Shown here: piece after piece, positions 27,701 to 42,700 of the stretch
Layout: the number at the start of each line of letters is the position of its first letter
Numbering within the stretch: the first letter of the stretch is position 1
DNA from: Sipunculus nudus
Taxonomy: Eukaryota; Annelida; Sipuncula; Golfingiida; Sipunculidae
DNA length: 64,000 nt
Reading direction: 5' to 3'
Assembly: GCA_026874595.1 (NCBI GenBank)
Contig: CM049306.1
Span: 33,000,019-33,064,018, forward strand
Program-made: the position numbers and the translations under genes
The notes under the pieces: generated by a model
Database searches by the model: none
Told to the model about the DNA's origin: nothing
What the model saw: only the letters and a program-made list of their open reading frames with translations

Positions 27701-30700
27701 GTATAAGTGTTAATTAGATTAATTTTGTATGTATTGGCAGTGGTGTAAAGTTGGTGGGTGTGATATAGTGGAGTTAATTTAGCTTTGGTAAGGAGACAGT
27801 GGGGTGTAGAGATCAGAAGAAACTGTTGAGAAGCAATGTCTTATTGCAGGGTATGAGCGATTTAGTTCACCTGTTTGTTTATGAATATTCTGTTATTTTA
27901 TTGGGTCTGCAGATAAGTACATCCAAACAATAAATACATCAAATACATTTTTGAAAATCATCAGTGAATTCTTTTTTTTTTTAATTTCAGGTGAGAAAAT
28001 CCATGATTAATGAGGAGACTGGGTTTAATCGTATCGTCACTCACATTTCAAGGATTGACCCGGTAAGCCATGTTTTATTAAGCCAATCCCCCATGTCATT
28101 TGGTTCTTGGGTGTTAGCCTGCAATCAAGAGATGTCAGAATTACAGAGGTAACCAACCTCTGAAAATGCAGTTTAACCTCAGACTGTCAAGCTCGCTTAA
28201 ATCCAATAACCAATCCATCTGTCAATTACCAAGGATTTGTGATGGATTTTTACAAAACTTACTTTTACCAAATTCAATATCGGCAAAATGCTGTTTATTT
28301 AATGATGTCTGAGGTCACCAGTCTCCATGGGGTGTCACCACAATAATATATCAAGAATATGATGGACTTGGATAAAACTCAACAAAAAATATTATTCAAT
28401 AAACAGCTAGCCTGAGTTATCTATCCAGACATATTTGATAAGATCAGAGGTCACAAGACTTTAGTTGGGCCATAACTCACCAAAAATTAATGGATTTTCA
28501 TGAAACACAATATAGATATTAACCCTAAAACTTTCTCACCTTAATTCAATTCTTGGCAAAATTTACACATTTTTAATGAGGTCATAGGTCATTAGACTTC
28601 TTTGTGGTATTGCTGAATGGGTTTTCAGTATAAATGTTTAACCATTCCTCCAGTAACTTCCTTAACTTCATTTGCCTGCAAAATCTGTGCATATTAAATA
28701 ATACCACAAGATATACGATACATATATATATATATATATATATATATTATGTTCTTTTGTTGGGCTAATGTTGTATATGTGTTGATTCTGTTGGTGGATA
28801 ACCATTTAAACAGATTGTCATGTCTCTTTCTTTGAACAGGAATACACAGAGGAGAAGACCAGAACCTACTACTACCAACATGTTATGGATACATCATTCA
28901 GGTGAAAGGGCATTTTCAGTGACCTTGACCTTCATCTTCAAGGTTAAATCAGCAGGAATAAAAAATTGTTGAACCTCATAACATTTGAAGTGCTGAATAC
29001 TTTTTTCTCCAATTTTACACTTCAACTGTTTCAACCAAGTGCTTGGAGAGTTTGGAAACTAAGGAGTTTGAGAACTCATTACCTTGAATTTGATCTGAAA
29101 AATCTGTGAAAATATATGATTTCTATATAAACATCATAATTTTTGAAGAAGTGTATATTTTTTCTTTAAATATTTGGGAAGGGAGACACAGGTTTTTGCT
29201 ACTACAAAGACAAACTTATTTCAGTATTAAAACTTTGTATTTCTGAGTTAAGCTTTAACTGGCTCTCAGTATGACCTGAACAAGAAGATCGGCCTCATGT
29301 TATGTATGATTGTTGTAGTCTTGGACTGGTGTTACCTGATTACTGCAAGTACTACATCACTGGGATACAGAACCTGACACTCCAGGAAGGTATGTATCAG
29401 GGCGGGCTGTTGGGTAAAATGTAGAAATTGATTATTGGCCCTGGTGAGGTGATCAGGTATAAATAATGTTAGTGGTTTATGGCTGAGTATTGAGAGCAAA
29501 CATAATGTTGACAAATGATACCAGTGGTCCCACACTGCTCTTATCAGGGATCTTAGATATTCACGTTATTGGTCTTAAACTGCTTGGAATGATGCCAAGT
29601 GTGTCCTAAGGGGGGCATTCCACCTAAATCTACCTAAAACACATATAGCTGTTTAAATTTATATATCCAAATTGTGATTGCAGCACCCCATAAGAGATCA
29701 ATCAGAATATTACCTTTCATGTCTGAATGATAGTAATATACTAGATATTTAATATCAAAGATAACATGCTACTAGTCGAACTGATCTAATGCCTCAGATA
29801 GTTAGCTCAGTTGTTTCAGCCCTAGTCTCAACATAATGTCAATGTGATGCCAGATTTATTCACAAACTTAAATTGATAAAATTATTCATTAGTACCCGGT
29901 ATAGTGATTCATAATTGTAACCCAAGGTTTTTGCTGTTATTTTCAGGCTAACAGTACTTTCATATTTCTTTTCAGGTTTGAAATATCTGCAGACAGATAA
30001 CTCCACCATCCTGCTGGCCGATAAGTAAATCATTCTATAATAGTGAAAACTGTAGGGTTTAATTTGCTAAGGTATAAAGCTCGCTTAAAACATTAAATAG
30101 TAAGCCTTTGCCAAATGGGTGCCAGTGTAGTGTTGACTAACAACCTTTATATAAACAAGGTCATACATGTCACAGAGGCACTATATCAACTTCTCTAAAG
30201 AGGAATTACCAGCATGTCATAGCCTGTGTGCAGAGTAAGCAAGAAATCACATAAATTTCATAAATACAGAAAACGTGAGTTCATAGAAGAGGCTTTAAAG
30301 GCTTGAAAATAAATAAAGTGATGTTAATGATTTCAGAGAATTTTGTCCTAACTTAACAGCAAGTGACAACCAAACTGAAAAAGTGGAACAGCTTGCTGAG
30401 TGGCTAAAGGACAACCCTGATAGATGTGAGTGGACATTTTTGCCAATGAAATGAAACCTTAAAATTATGAAAACCAACAGGCCCTTGATAAATTCTCATT
30501 TTCTAGGTTGTTGTCTGAGGGAGGCCTGATATAAAGAGCAAAAAGGAATTGGGTCATTAAAAAAGTGGTCATTATTTTAAGATGGTTGCTAAACCGAGGT
30601 GGTTGGATGGTGAGGTATGTGGTTACTAAATAACGAAGGCCCCAAAGGAGCACAGTCTGTCTCAACAGTATGAATGAATAACCATGGAGAAGTACTACAA

Positions 30701-33700
30701 TTCCAGAGACACCACAATCCCTCTTTCACCCTAAAAATGTCCATAATAGGTGTCCCACTTGTTACTAGGAATTTGGCACGTTGTGCGTCCAACTCCGAGA
30801 ATTAAACCCACGACACCCATTTTCATTGGTTTGATTACAGTTCTTGGCCTTGTGCCAGTGCCTGGTGGTGATAGCTAGCTAACCTGACTAAAACAAGCAG
30901 TGATTGAAGGGAAGGTGATATGGAATGACTTCAGTGTATAACCACTGCATAAGGAGTGTAAAGAGAGAGTAGAATCACTTGCATTCCTTTTAGATGTTTT
31001 AACATGCATCATTAGGGGAAACACTCATTATGGTAACTTGCATTATGGTAACACTGCTTGGCATAGTAAGTTTTATGAGGAACTGTCATATTATTTTTGA
31101 TTACTATTTAAATAAAAGGAAAAGGAAATATAGCAGCAGGGCATGTAGACAAGGTCTGATATGATCATGAAAATCAGGGAGAACATGGAATATGAGTTTA
31201 CTTTATTCAAGTGAGGGAAATATTAGGGAAATGTCATTGAATTCACTTTGCTGAGAAAAGTAAGTGGTCTCATGTTATATGTCTCATATCCTAAAATAAA
31301 TTTCACTGAATGATGCATGCAACTTATAACAGTTTCTTAGTTTTGCTGTGAATGCAAAAACTGTTAATAGCAACAATATTTTAGATGAGTTAAACTGGAA
31401 ACAGGTTGAAATATGGGCTTGACATTTTGATTGAAATGACTGACCTTGTATTTTGAAAATTGTGGAAAATCAGGACAACTAGGAAACCTAGTAGATAGTG
31501 TTTGATTATCAGAAATTTTATATTGACAGGTAACATGAACAATGTGGAGCATTTGGTGTGGGATGCCATGGTAACCGCTGCCATGGAGAGCAAGTGGGAA
31601 GAGACTCAGGATGAGTATGTATTACATCAAAGCAGGCTGTGTTATTCTGTAAAGTTGAAAATTTGTCAGAGGTTGATATAGAAAATTTGAAAAAGATTGT
31701 CTTTTTTCAAGATGAATTTCAAATATTTCATACAAGGCAAGTATGTAAAAGAAAATATTTACTACTGTTCATACAATATATTCAAATGAAGTAAGATAAC
31801 TAATATTAAAATATGATATTCCATCTTTGATGATTGTGGTTAAAGGTCTCAAACAATAAAGAGGTCAGAGGCTACAACCCCAACCAGCATCTCAATGTGA
31901 TCAAACAACAAAATGTTTGTCATGGTTCTGCAACTCCCTTTACTGATTTGTTCTCTATAACAATGGCGCACTGCCTCAAAAGGGACAAAAAAGAAAGAAA
32001 GCCTTTGAATGGAAAAAAATTTGATGGCCATCCAGATTACCTCTAAACTTTAATGCATTGTTTGTTGGTTGTTATCTGAACTCTACACAAAGTATCAGCA
32101 AAACCTGTTCAGAACTTTTCAAGTAAAACTTAATACCTGACAGACATACCGTAGATCCACGTTTTGCCGCCGCACGTCGTCTAATGGCCGCACCCCATGT
32201 TCGTAAAATACCTAGAAGGTTCTACATTGGAGTAAAAAATACCCAAAACCTTACTTAATGGCTGCACCTCATTCTCACCACGTTCCATTGCCAGGTGGTG
32301 TATGGAAATATAACGAAAAAATGTTTTCCTCAAAAGCTAGACTGCAGCAACGAACGCTGCCGTATGCTGATATGCGGTCACGCATAACAGTTTTGGGAAA
32401 CTGAACAAGTTGCAACTGTGTTTGTGGCTTAGCTTTGTTAATTAATTTAATAAATTAGTTAAACAGCCTGATCTACCCAATTAGAACAGACGACTCATCC
32501 AAGACGAATCCTAGTAGGGACGCGAAATTAATTTGACACATCACTAAATGCCGGAGAATCTTGCGCCTTTAACTTTGCTTATTAAACTTCAATGGGGCAT
32601 CGACAGATCAAACATTGTGTATTCCGACAGTACTTGTATTTAGACTTTATACATCAGCGGTCATTTAACAAAAAAACCTTTAAATAAACGACACCCGCGT
32701 CGGTGATCATACTGCCTGAACACCCCGGATCCTGCTGATCATAATACATGCAAAATGATGTCTTAACGGTCTACCGGCAAAACATAAAAAAAAATATAAA
32801 ATATAAATTGATAACGGAACAAGCGGGCCTTGGGGGAACCTTGCGTCATTAGGCTTTACCCTGGCTAATTAAACTTCAGTGGGACATGAAAGCATTATAT
32901 AAGCCAACGGTACTCTTTGTGATGACAAACTTTTATTTAGATTCTATACAACGCCGGACAATTAACAACCTTGACAAAACCTTTGAATAAACGAATCCTG
33001 CGTCGATATACAAACAGCCTGTTCGCGTACTCCCAGGGTCCTGCTGATCATAATATATGCACACTGGTGCCCGAACTGTCTGCTGGCAAAACGTGCTATA
33101 TTAAATGATTACGGAAATAGCTGGTGAGGTTATGACCTTTAAGCGCCATCTATTGACAAGGTGATGAACGAAGAAGTATCTGACGTGAACCAGGTTTAGT
33201 TGCCGAAGAACATATGGTCTTTGGTTATCTTTTGTTTTACAGTTTATTTTAAAAGAAAGGATATATTCCACAAATATCTCAAAATAATGTTTAACCGGTA
33301 TTGCAGCCATGCTCAAATTTAGGTACAACCATAAGAGTGCATAATTTGGTGAGTGAATATCGATCTTTTATCAGTCATGGCGTGAAAATGGCCGTGGTTT
33401 ATGACTGACTCAAAGAAGTTTGTTAATACATGTATATAAGCCTGTTTAAATTATTAATATAAATTTTTCATTTGATAAAATTAACTATGAATAAAATTAA
33501 TACACAAATATGCAGTATCATTAAATATACATTCTTATACTTCTTTCACCTTCCTCTGCCTTATATCGCCCATTGCGCCACTGCGGGCCATCGATTCTTT
33601 TGTACATGTTTGGTTTTAGCCGAACCTGCGTATTATAGCCGCATCCCTTGTCGAGTAAAATTTGTCAGGATTTTCAGTTCTAAGTCTTATTTTATGGCCG

Positions 33701-36700
33701 CGGCGGCAAAACGCGGATCTACGGTAATAATTATTTTTGATAAATAATTGTTTTTATTCAATTATATTAATTGCAGGAGATCTGATGTTTAATAAATTTT
33801 TTGAATACCCCGCATGAGAACATGAAGTATGACATTATAATTAATTGAGTTAATTATTTAATCTGTTAACTTTGCAGATCTAAATTTGTGAACCGTTTTG
33901 TTGCAACAACATCTGGAATGACAAGAATTTACCCCAAAGGGTAAGTGTTGTATTTGATAAACTTAGATAATTGTATCCCCAGACAAAGTCGGGATACTAT
34001 GGTTTCACGACGGTCCCGCTGCCGCCGCAGAAAAACCTTGTGAGCGGGATAACTCAAAAAATATTTCACTGATCTTTTTCAAACTTTACATTTGTATAGA
34101 TATAGGTAAGGGGACGAAGCCTATCTAAAATGGGGTCATGACCTATGCTAGGAGAGTGACCTTGACCTTGAATATGTCCATTTTTGCTGAAAATAACACA
34201 AATTCTTAAATATCTCAAGTAAGCTTGCATGGACTGGTCCAAAAATCAAGGTGACCGAAGATCTTGGATAGCCTTGTGATATACAAGAAACTGGTGGCGC
34301 CAACTATTATCCTTTTCTTGTTTTTACGCCTTTTAATACACCCATAATTGCCACTTGACAGTACTGTAAGCATTATAAGTCAAAAACTAATGGACAGATT
34401 TCTTTCATATTATGCACATGTAGAGAGATGGGTTATGGGATGAGGTCTATTTACATTTGGGTCATGACCTTTATCATGAGAGTGGCCTTGACCTTTAATG
34501 TGTCCATATTTGGTGAAAATCACACACCTCTTATGATATCTCCAGTGTTGATAGCCATATGGATTTCAAACGTGACTTATGTATGGCCCACCACTAAAGT
34601 AAGAACCCTACAGGTTCTAGGGTCATGAGGTCAAAGGTCAAGGTCACTGGACTCGCATCTTTAAAGATACTGTGGATGCATTTTAAGCCAAACTTTCATC
34701 CCAGGTCTTCCATCTTGAATATATAGCTCACTTGCCAATAGTGGATGATTCATATCAATTTTGGGGTCCAAAGGTCAAGGCCACAGGAGCTATCTGTCAA
34801 AAATATATGTCCCATTGAAAAAGCAAGACTCCAATTGATTTTGGGGTCATGAGGTCAAAGGTCAAGGTCACAGGACATCTCTAAAAAGATTGTGGATGCA
34901 TTTTCAGCCAAACAATTCATCTCAGATCTTTCATCTTGCACATATAGTTCACCTGCCAAGAGTAGAAGACCCCTATCAATTTTGAGGTCACAAGGTCAAG
35001 GTGAAGGTCACAGGAGCCATCTGTCCAAAAATTAGTTTCTGGATGATAATTCCTGCTTTTATTGATGTATGGATTTCAAACTTGACTTGTATATGTCCCA
35101 TTGGAAAAGCAAGACCTGAATTGATTTTGGGGTCATGAGGTCAAAGGCCATGGCTACAGGAGGCTAAGAGAGTGACCTTGACCTTGAATAGGTCCATTTC
35201 TGCTGAAAATTACACAAACTCTTAAATATCTCAAGATAGTTTGCATGGATTGGTCCCAAAATCAAGGTGACAGAAGATCTTGGATAGCCTTGTGATGTGC
35301 CAAAAGGTCAAGGTCACAGGACCAACATCTTCAAAAAGATTGACTGATGGATTATTAGATGGAAGAAACAATAATTGCTTGCCAAGTGTCAGTATCTGCT
35401 GCTAAAAAATGGGGGCCTATTCTTAAGGGGGGGGGTGTACTATGTCTGTGGATACTCTAGTCTAGTTAAATAACAGTTTTAATTTTCCCAGCATAAATTT
35501 GAATTTTAACCCTGTTACACTAGTGTCCTTAATACCTCAATCAACCTATTTTATAGAGGAAATGGGGAACTAACATTCATCATACTTGGTCATTTCTGTC
35601 AGCCTTTAGCTGTCATTGGTCTATCTGTCTGTCATACTGTTAAATCCAGAAACTTCTCACATGGTTTTATGTGGGACATATTAAAATCTCAATAGGAGGT
35701 AAAATTAGGTCTATATAAACTTATCTATAGCAACTACAACATTCACTGGCTGAGTGTCAATTTCCTTTGGTTTCTCTTTTACTCTCTTTCTATTAAGAAT
35801 CAAGTCTATTTTCTATCTGGCCAAATGTTGCCCATTGATTTTTGGCAATATTTGTTAAAAAAGTCAAGTTTATTTTGAAAATATCAGGTGTCATGTAGTA
35901 ACTCAGCCAGGTACTCTGTTAGTTTATTGTAAGGATACCAGCAGCATACCTGGCAAAGAATTTGAAAAATGAATATATTAATTTATTATCTGAGAATAAA
36001 GTCTGTTTTTGTCACAACATGTTGACTAAAGTGACAAGATCAGGGACACATTTTGACACTATTTGTCACAACATATTGACTGAAGAGACACGGTCAAGGA
36101 CACATTTGACAGATTTATTGGATGATTGGTGTATAATAAATATAATAAAATACATCATCAGCTAAAAGATACCATCCTAAGCTGTCACTACACGAGGAAA
36201 CATTTAGAATATTGCAAAGTATATATTCAATCAGTGTGAATATCATGTCATTCTCTATTTCCATCTAAAATATCTCATTCTCTGCCATCATAACAAACCA
36301 GACAAAATATTAGCTTTTCTAAATTGATGGGTTCCCTTGGTGTGATGGAACTATAATTATTCTTATTGAGCTACTCATCCAGAATACTGAGATAAATGGA
36401 GATCACACGTTTGTATCAGGAATTATTCTTAATATCAATAGTGCAGCTATCTTCTAAGAGCATTGCAAGCAGTTTTAAAATCTTATCATCATATACTGAC
36501 ATCAGCACTATTTCAACATCTATAGCATCAATTTTATGATTTTATCATGGCAGGAAGCCAACAAGAAGCAACCCTGAACTGCGGTATGGTGAAAAGCTGA
36601 CACAGTGTGAAACATCCCTTGGAATACCAAGTCTTATCATTTTACCCGACACCCAATGAATAAAATTGCCAAATTTATGTTTTGTAGGGACTATGAGGAT

Positions 36701-39700
36701 TTTGAAGAATTGACTGACACATGGCACGCGACCTACTTCAGTCGATCACTGGACAATGCTGACCGATGGATGATCTTTCCTCAGCACCTCAAAGGTCTGA
36801 TACCCCATTCTAATTATGATTTTCCCAAAAGAGTTTTAGCCACCTCTATCTCATTTGTGATAGGGCAAGAAACGCCTTGTCAACTGATACTGATGGTTGA
36901 GCTGTACTTTGGTGTAAGCAGAGTCATTGCAGATTAGGGAAGATTAGTGAATAATGAAATTTCTCAAAGAAATTCTGCATAATATGTACACGTATCTTGT
37001 CAGGGTCCATGTCAACATTTCTTTTTTTGCAACCAATGTGATATTAAATTTAATAGATCATCTATCATGTGATAAACAATTTTTGTCAAAGCAAGGGTAT
37101 TTATGCTGTGTTCATAATTTTAAAAGAAGAAGCTGTACAGAACTAAGAGGCATCAAAGCATTAAATAAATCAAAAGACTTGGGATGGTATTGGTATACTA
37201 AGAGCACATCTTGTTCCATGAAAAAAAAACAGTAATTGCATTCTCAGAATCCCTGAATAAAATATATCAATAGATAGCTGTAGGCAACACATATACAAGT
37301 GATAAGGTAAAAAATGAACAAATTTTGGTTTTTGGTGATTAATGTTACATAAATATATTTATCATGAGATAAGAAGCAGCTTGCTTTAACAATAATCAAG
37401 AGAGCTGCTTCATATCTCAAGATAAATATATTTGTATAAAAATAAATATTTTAAGCATAAATGGACCTTATACAAAAGGTGATTTATTTACAGCATCATT
37501 TGAGAGGAACCCCAATATCTCGGCTCCAACTATCATGATAGCCAAAGCAGTCCAGCTGAAGAACCAGTACTTTACGGCAGGTATTATGCTTCTGTCACTG
37601 GTAAATTGATATCCAAATGAAAATAAAAAAGAAAAATACAGTAACGTTTTCTGAATAAAATGAAGTCCAGCTAGCATGGTAGCCACACTTTAGTCAAGGG
37701 TGACATCTTGTGTAGTGTCTTGAAAATGTAAATGATGAAGGCTCCACATTCTGTACACATATGAGTGCACATACAGCAAATCATGATATTGGCTTTGTAT
37801 TTAATAATTTCAGGTTGTTGGGTATATACATTTATAGCTCAATAATAATAATTATAATAATGATTTTGGTAGTATAGTTTTAATTGTGCAATGTAGTAGT
37901 CACTGTTTATCTGGATAAGTTAAGATGTCAGATTTGATTACTTTTAAACTTCATCCCAGAACCATTAACTACATTCTGCTGTGTCCCATTTTTAAATTGT
38001 CAGGCAAAAATAGTAAAAAGAAAAAAATGAATTATTGTTTTTCATCTGAAATTTGCCTCGCATAACTTGCTTTTAATGACATAACTAGGACTGTAAGGAT
38101 ACTCCGAGATACAACAGAGTCTAATATTGTATTTGTATTATCAGGTGCCCTTGTATTGATGATAGCACATATCGGATCAGCCTATGGTATTGAATATTTG
38201 ATATATGTTATAATTGTGTCTCAGTACCATATATGGCATGTAAGCTCAAATTCATTGGTCTTAAACAAGTTGTACCATCTGATTGGCAAATTGTATAGAA
38301 AAATTACTTAAGGAGTGATCTCAGTTGAAGTTTGGTTATATATCTATGTGTGGGCAGACATTGGCTTGGAAAACTAAGCATTCCAGTAATATAGCATGTG
38401 TGTATCATATCATGTGTCGTATCATCAGTTAAATATGATATGTATCATACTGTGTGATAATGTATAATTACAGTCCTAGAAGGAAATCATTTGATCATAA
38501 CTTGAAATTGAAGTCACATGGTCATAGGTTTGATTGACATTGAGATCACATGACCACAAGATTGACAGTTGATGATCCTGGGCACTTTAAACCTTTACAG
38601 TGGTGGGAGGCAAGCTGAACCAGACCACACTCAGACAGATGTTGCTGCATGAGGTGACAACCTGTACTGGAAAATACATATGTTATTTAATCGATGATGG
38701 CGGCTATCTGGTGGTCAGTAGTGACCCTGCAAAAGATCATAAGGTGAGAAATTTTAATGAAGAAACAAGAGTTGTGTGGGGGAGTTAAGCACATAAAAGT
38801 GGTTGATTAATTGCTAATATTACTTAATAATAGGTCAAATTACACTACCCCTTTGTTCCCTCTTCATGGACCCATTATTAAAATTAAGACTGTTTTATTG
38901 TAGCCATGTATGCTTTGCCAGCGAAATAGATACCATCCCAGCGAGGATTGTCAATTATGCCGCAACTTTTCATTTTGACTGACAGCACACTACCTTAGCC
39001 TCTTTTCTCAGGCCTACAAAGACCGTCCTGGCACCGCACCTTCACAGAGCCCTATGCACACAGGATGCAGGGCCAGTGTGGTGTCCATCAAAACAAAATG
39101 TAACAGCATTTGAGCTGGGGGTGGTCCTTGCTGGGCATAGCAGTGATTAAATAGTCTTTAAGTCATAACAGGTCGATGAAGCAGGAACAAAGTTTAAGTG
39201 TAATATGGCCTATTAATAAGAGTAGTTGATTGCATGCTGGAAAAGATGTTCCAACTTCCAAGACTTGATCACATGGTCAATGGTCAGTGGATATGAAATT
39301 TGGACAATTCTTTCCTGACGACACAAGAAGTCCTATTTTATTGCTTGGAACCAATTACTAATCATTTCGCATATTATTTGAATTAACTGCAGTAAATCTC
39401 TAGCTTATGTTGCAGGAGCTATGAGTTATTACAATGTTCTGAGTTTTTGATTTTACATAATATACTTACAAACTTGCATTCTCAGGTTGGTTTCAGGTCA
39501 TATCATTTGGAGAATCCTCCTTAGAAGCAAACTTACAGCCATAATAAAGGTGTAGCAGCCCTCCCCCCCTCTAATATTAACAAATGATTCATTCTCAGGG
39601 CAAAAATCACCATATTAAATTCATGTAAAGTGTTCCATGCTGCTTTATATTAGTACAATCAGAGTGCCACCTGGCAAATTAGAAAAGTTTTGTCACTTGA

Positions 39701-42700
39701 AAATCCCTGCCTCATTTCCCTTACATCATAGAGACAGTTTCTTCCATACTCATTTAGCTATGGTAGCACCTGTCATCTTTTGAAGGGACTTGCATAAAAT
39801 CAGTTAAGGTTTTCTTAAGAATAATTCTCCTTTCTTCTTTTAGACTGGGGCATTTATGGGGGAAATTGACCCAGTGCTGATGAATACACTGTATGAACAC
39901 GGAGTGTTCCTAAGGTAAGACAAAATATTTTAAAGTGACACTGGCCAAATGTTTTAAGGATGATAATATTTGCTAATCCATTATAACATTTTAATACAGT
40001 TGATATGCAAAGAGAAAACTATTAGGACACCCATGCCATAGCCTGCACTGCAATCAGAGTTTAAAATGAGTCCCTCTACAGACCATTCCAGGTTTGATCA
40101 CATGAATTATGATGCATGTCAAATTCATGCTGGGATGTTGCATCACAAAGTACACTGAGCCCACTGTATTATATAAGTGTATAAGATATATCAACCATGG
40201 GCATCAGTGCCTTTCAATGATGTGTCATATTACGTACACTGGGGACTGTTTATCTGGTTGAAAACTGCGTGGCAGGATAATAATCAGTTGTATAACAGTA
40301 TAAGGCCTCTGCCTGACACAGCTGCACAGTACAGCCCTGGAGACCTTTTGTTCAGTGATAGTGACAGAGCTGAAATGATATGCACCTGCACTGTAGCATA
40401 AACTTGAATGACTCTGCAGGTGCTAAACAGATACACAGCTTTTTGACTTTTGGATGTGTTATCTCATACAGTGTAAAAACATATTTCATTTTGAGTATCG
40501 TTGTACCATCTGTGAGGTCTCATAAACATTTACCAAAATATGAGAACATTACTTGTAACCAAAGAATGAGAACATTAAGGGCTAAAAATATGAAGACATT
40601 ACTTGTAACCAAAGTATGAGAACATTACTTGTAACTAAAGTATGAAAACATTACTTGTAACAAAATATGAGAACATGAAAGATTCCAGATAGCTAGAAAT
40701 ACTTGATTCAGTATAAGTATGAAGCTCATTCAGACTGAAATAAAATTTATTTACAGAAACGAAGAGTATGATTTCCAAGCAGCATGTCAGAAAAAGGAGC
40801 CAAAGGCGAGCGCAGGAATACGATCTGTCCTGATTGTAAGTATTGAGTACAGCTTCCTTAAACAATTTCTGACTTCAAAATCACATTTTTCAAAAATCAC
40901 AAATTTCAGTTTTCATGCAGAGATATTTGGTATATAAATAGATTCTCACTTTATTGTTCAGTTAAGTTTATACGGGCCATGATATCACATACAACCTGTA
41001 AAAAATTGTCATATGATTTAAGTGGGGCTACAGCAGGAGAGACTGAGGCATAGGAGTAGCGCTCACAAAGAAACTACATGGTGGATGACTTTTGATGGAA
41101 AATAGGTCCATGATATTTTTATCAAAGTATACAATACCCCTACTGCAGTCATAAGATAAAGTTTGACAAATGGCAGTTGCAGAAAGGATGTAAAAAAGGT
41201 TGAACATTTGTAGGACTGTCTTGGGTTTAACATGAGGCAATTGTAGGACTGTGGTTGGAAATTTTAGGGCTTAAGATTTTAGGACTAATAATTGAACATG
41301 AGAAGGGTCTACAACAGCATTTTCTGTCACAAAATACCTGTATTTTGTACAACACACCCACAACTGTCTTGGAAATTTCCTGATTTTCAGTCATAGACCT
41401 TTATTATGATAGAAAGCCCTGTCATCAATAATATATCAAACTTTTAGATTATACCAGTTTGAGAAGATTCAGAATTTTAAGAGTTGGGTGTTTAAGATTC
41501 AGATAGTATACATATTATTACATACACACATACATGCATGTAGAATGAACCTTTAACATTTTAGTCAATATGAATCACCATGTCATGTTGAAGGTAGGGG
41601 CACACTACTGAAGAAAGCACTATCTATAAGAACTGCTTAAAGATGATAAAATTAATCAGGAAATATAGATGAGATAGATAGTCATTAAAATAGACACATG
41701 ACATATGTATTTACACAAACACACATTCTTTATTTCAGCCAAGCTTTCTTGAGATGTTGACATTAAAATGGTGGACCACTAAACTGGCATGGTGAGTTCT
41801 TTACAAATGAATTGTGTCAGTTAAACATTTGTTACATATTATCTAAAAGTAAAATACACTAATAAGACTTGCCATATTCTGCCAATTAAAATAAGTAAAT
41901 GGAGCTTCAGAGTCTTCAGATATGTACTGATATGTCCAACATTGAGTTGTGGGTCTTATAAATAGAGTGTACATACCTAAATGTTCACATGCTTGGAGGC
42001 ATTTTAGGCATGCACTTTTCTAATAATAATAACATCAAATTAATAATTGTTTGTACCATATAACAGTGTTTGTACCTATAGACTGTCCCAGTACCTGTGT
42101 CTGCATGTTTTTCCAGGATAACTTCTGGTACACAAGAAGCAGTTTAAACCTTTCAGGTCCAAAGGTTGCAGTAGCTACTCTGCCGACTGCCTGTGTAAAA
42201 ATTAATACTTTCCTTGCTTTAAATTAGTATGAGACAATCCAAAACATGACAAAACAGGTTACAGGGTTTACAACTTTTTCATCGCTGGAGAACTGATATT
42301 ACACAAGCCAGGCAAACTGATGACGTCAGTCAATTGAAGGTGATGTGCGATTGATCATTTTGACATCTTTGTGATGTCACTGTTTTCTAACAAATACCAC
42401 ACGCAGCCATAGACATGGAAAGGGTACCATCAAGAAATGTACTGTCCAGCAGTGCTTGGAAAATGCCATCGATGGTCTATCAGCATGAATAACTCAAAAG
42501 AGTCGCAAAGTAAATATTTTTGCATGATTTATTTCTACTTTACACAAAATCGGCAGAATATCTGTATATCTTCTTTCTGCTAAAGGGCATTTTTAAAGAA
42601 TATTCTTAATATAATTATAAAATAAACATGCGGACTAGGGTTTTGGGATGGACATTACAATCATAAATCCTCAACAATATCCAGGAAGGTGAAGGGGACA

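Noticed and set aside
34600-35330. Gene-like GC-richer stretch with repeated GGTCATGAGGTCAAAGGTCA
   Set aside because: It is the internal tandem part of element Z and has no open frame of note.
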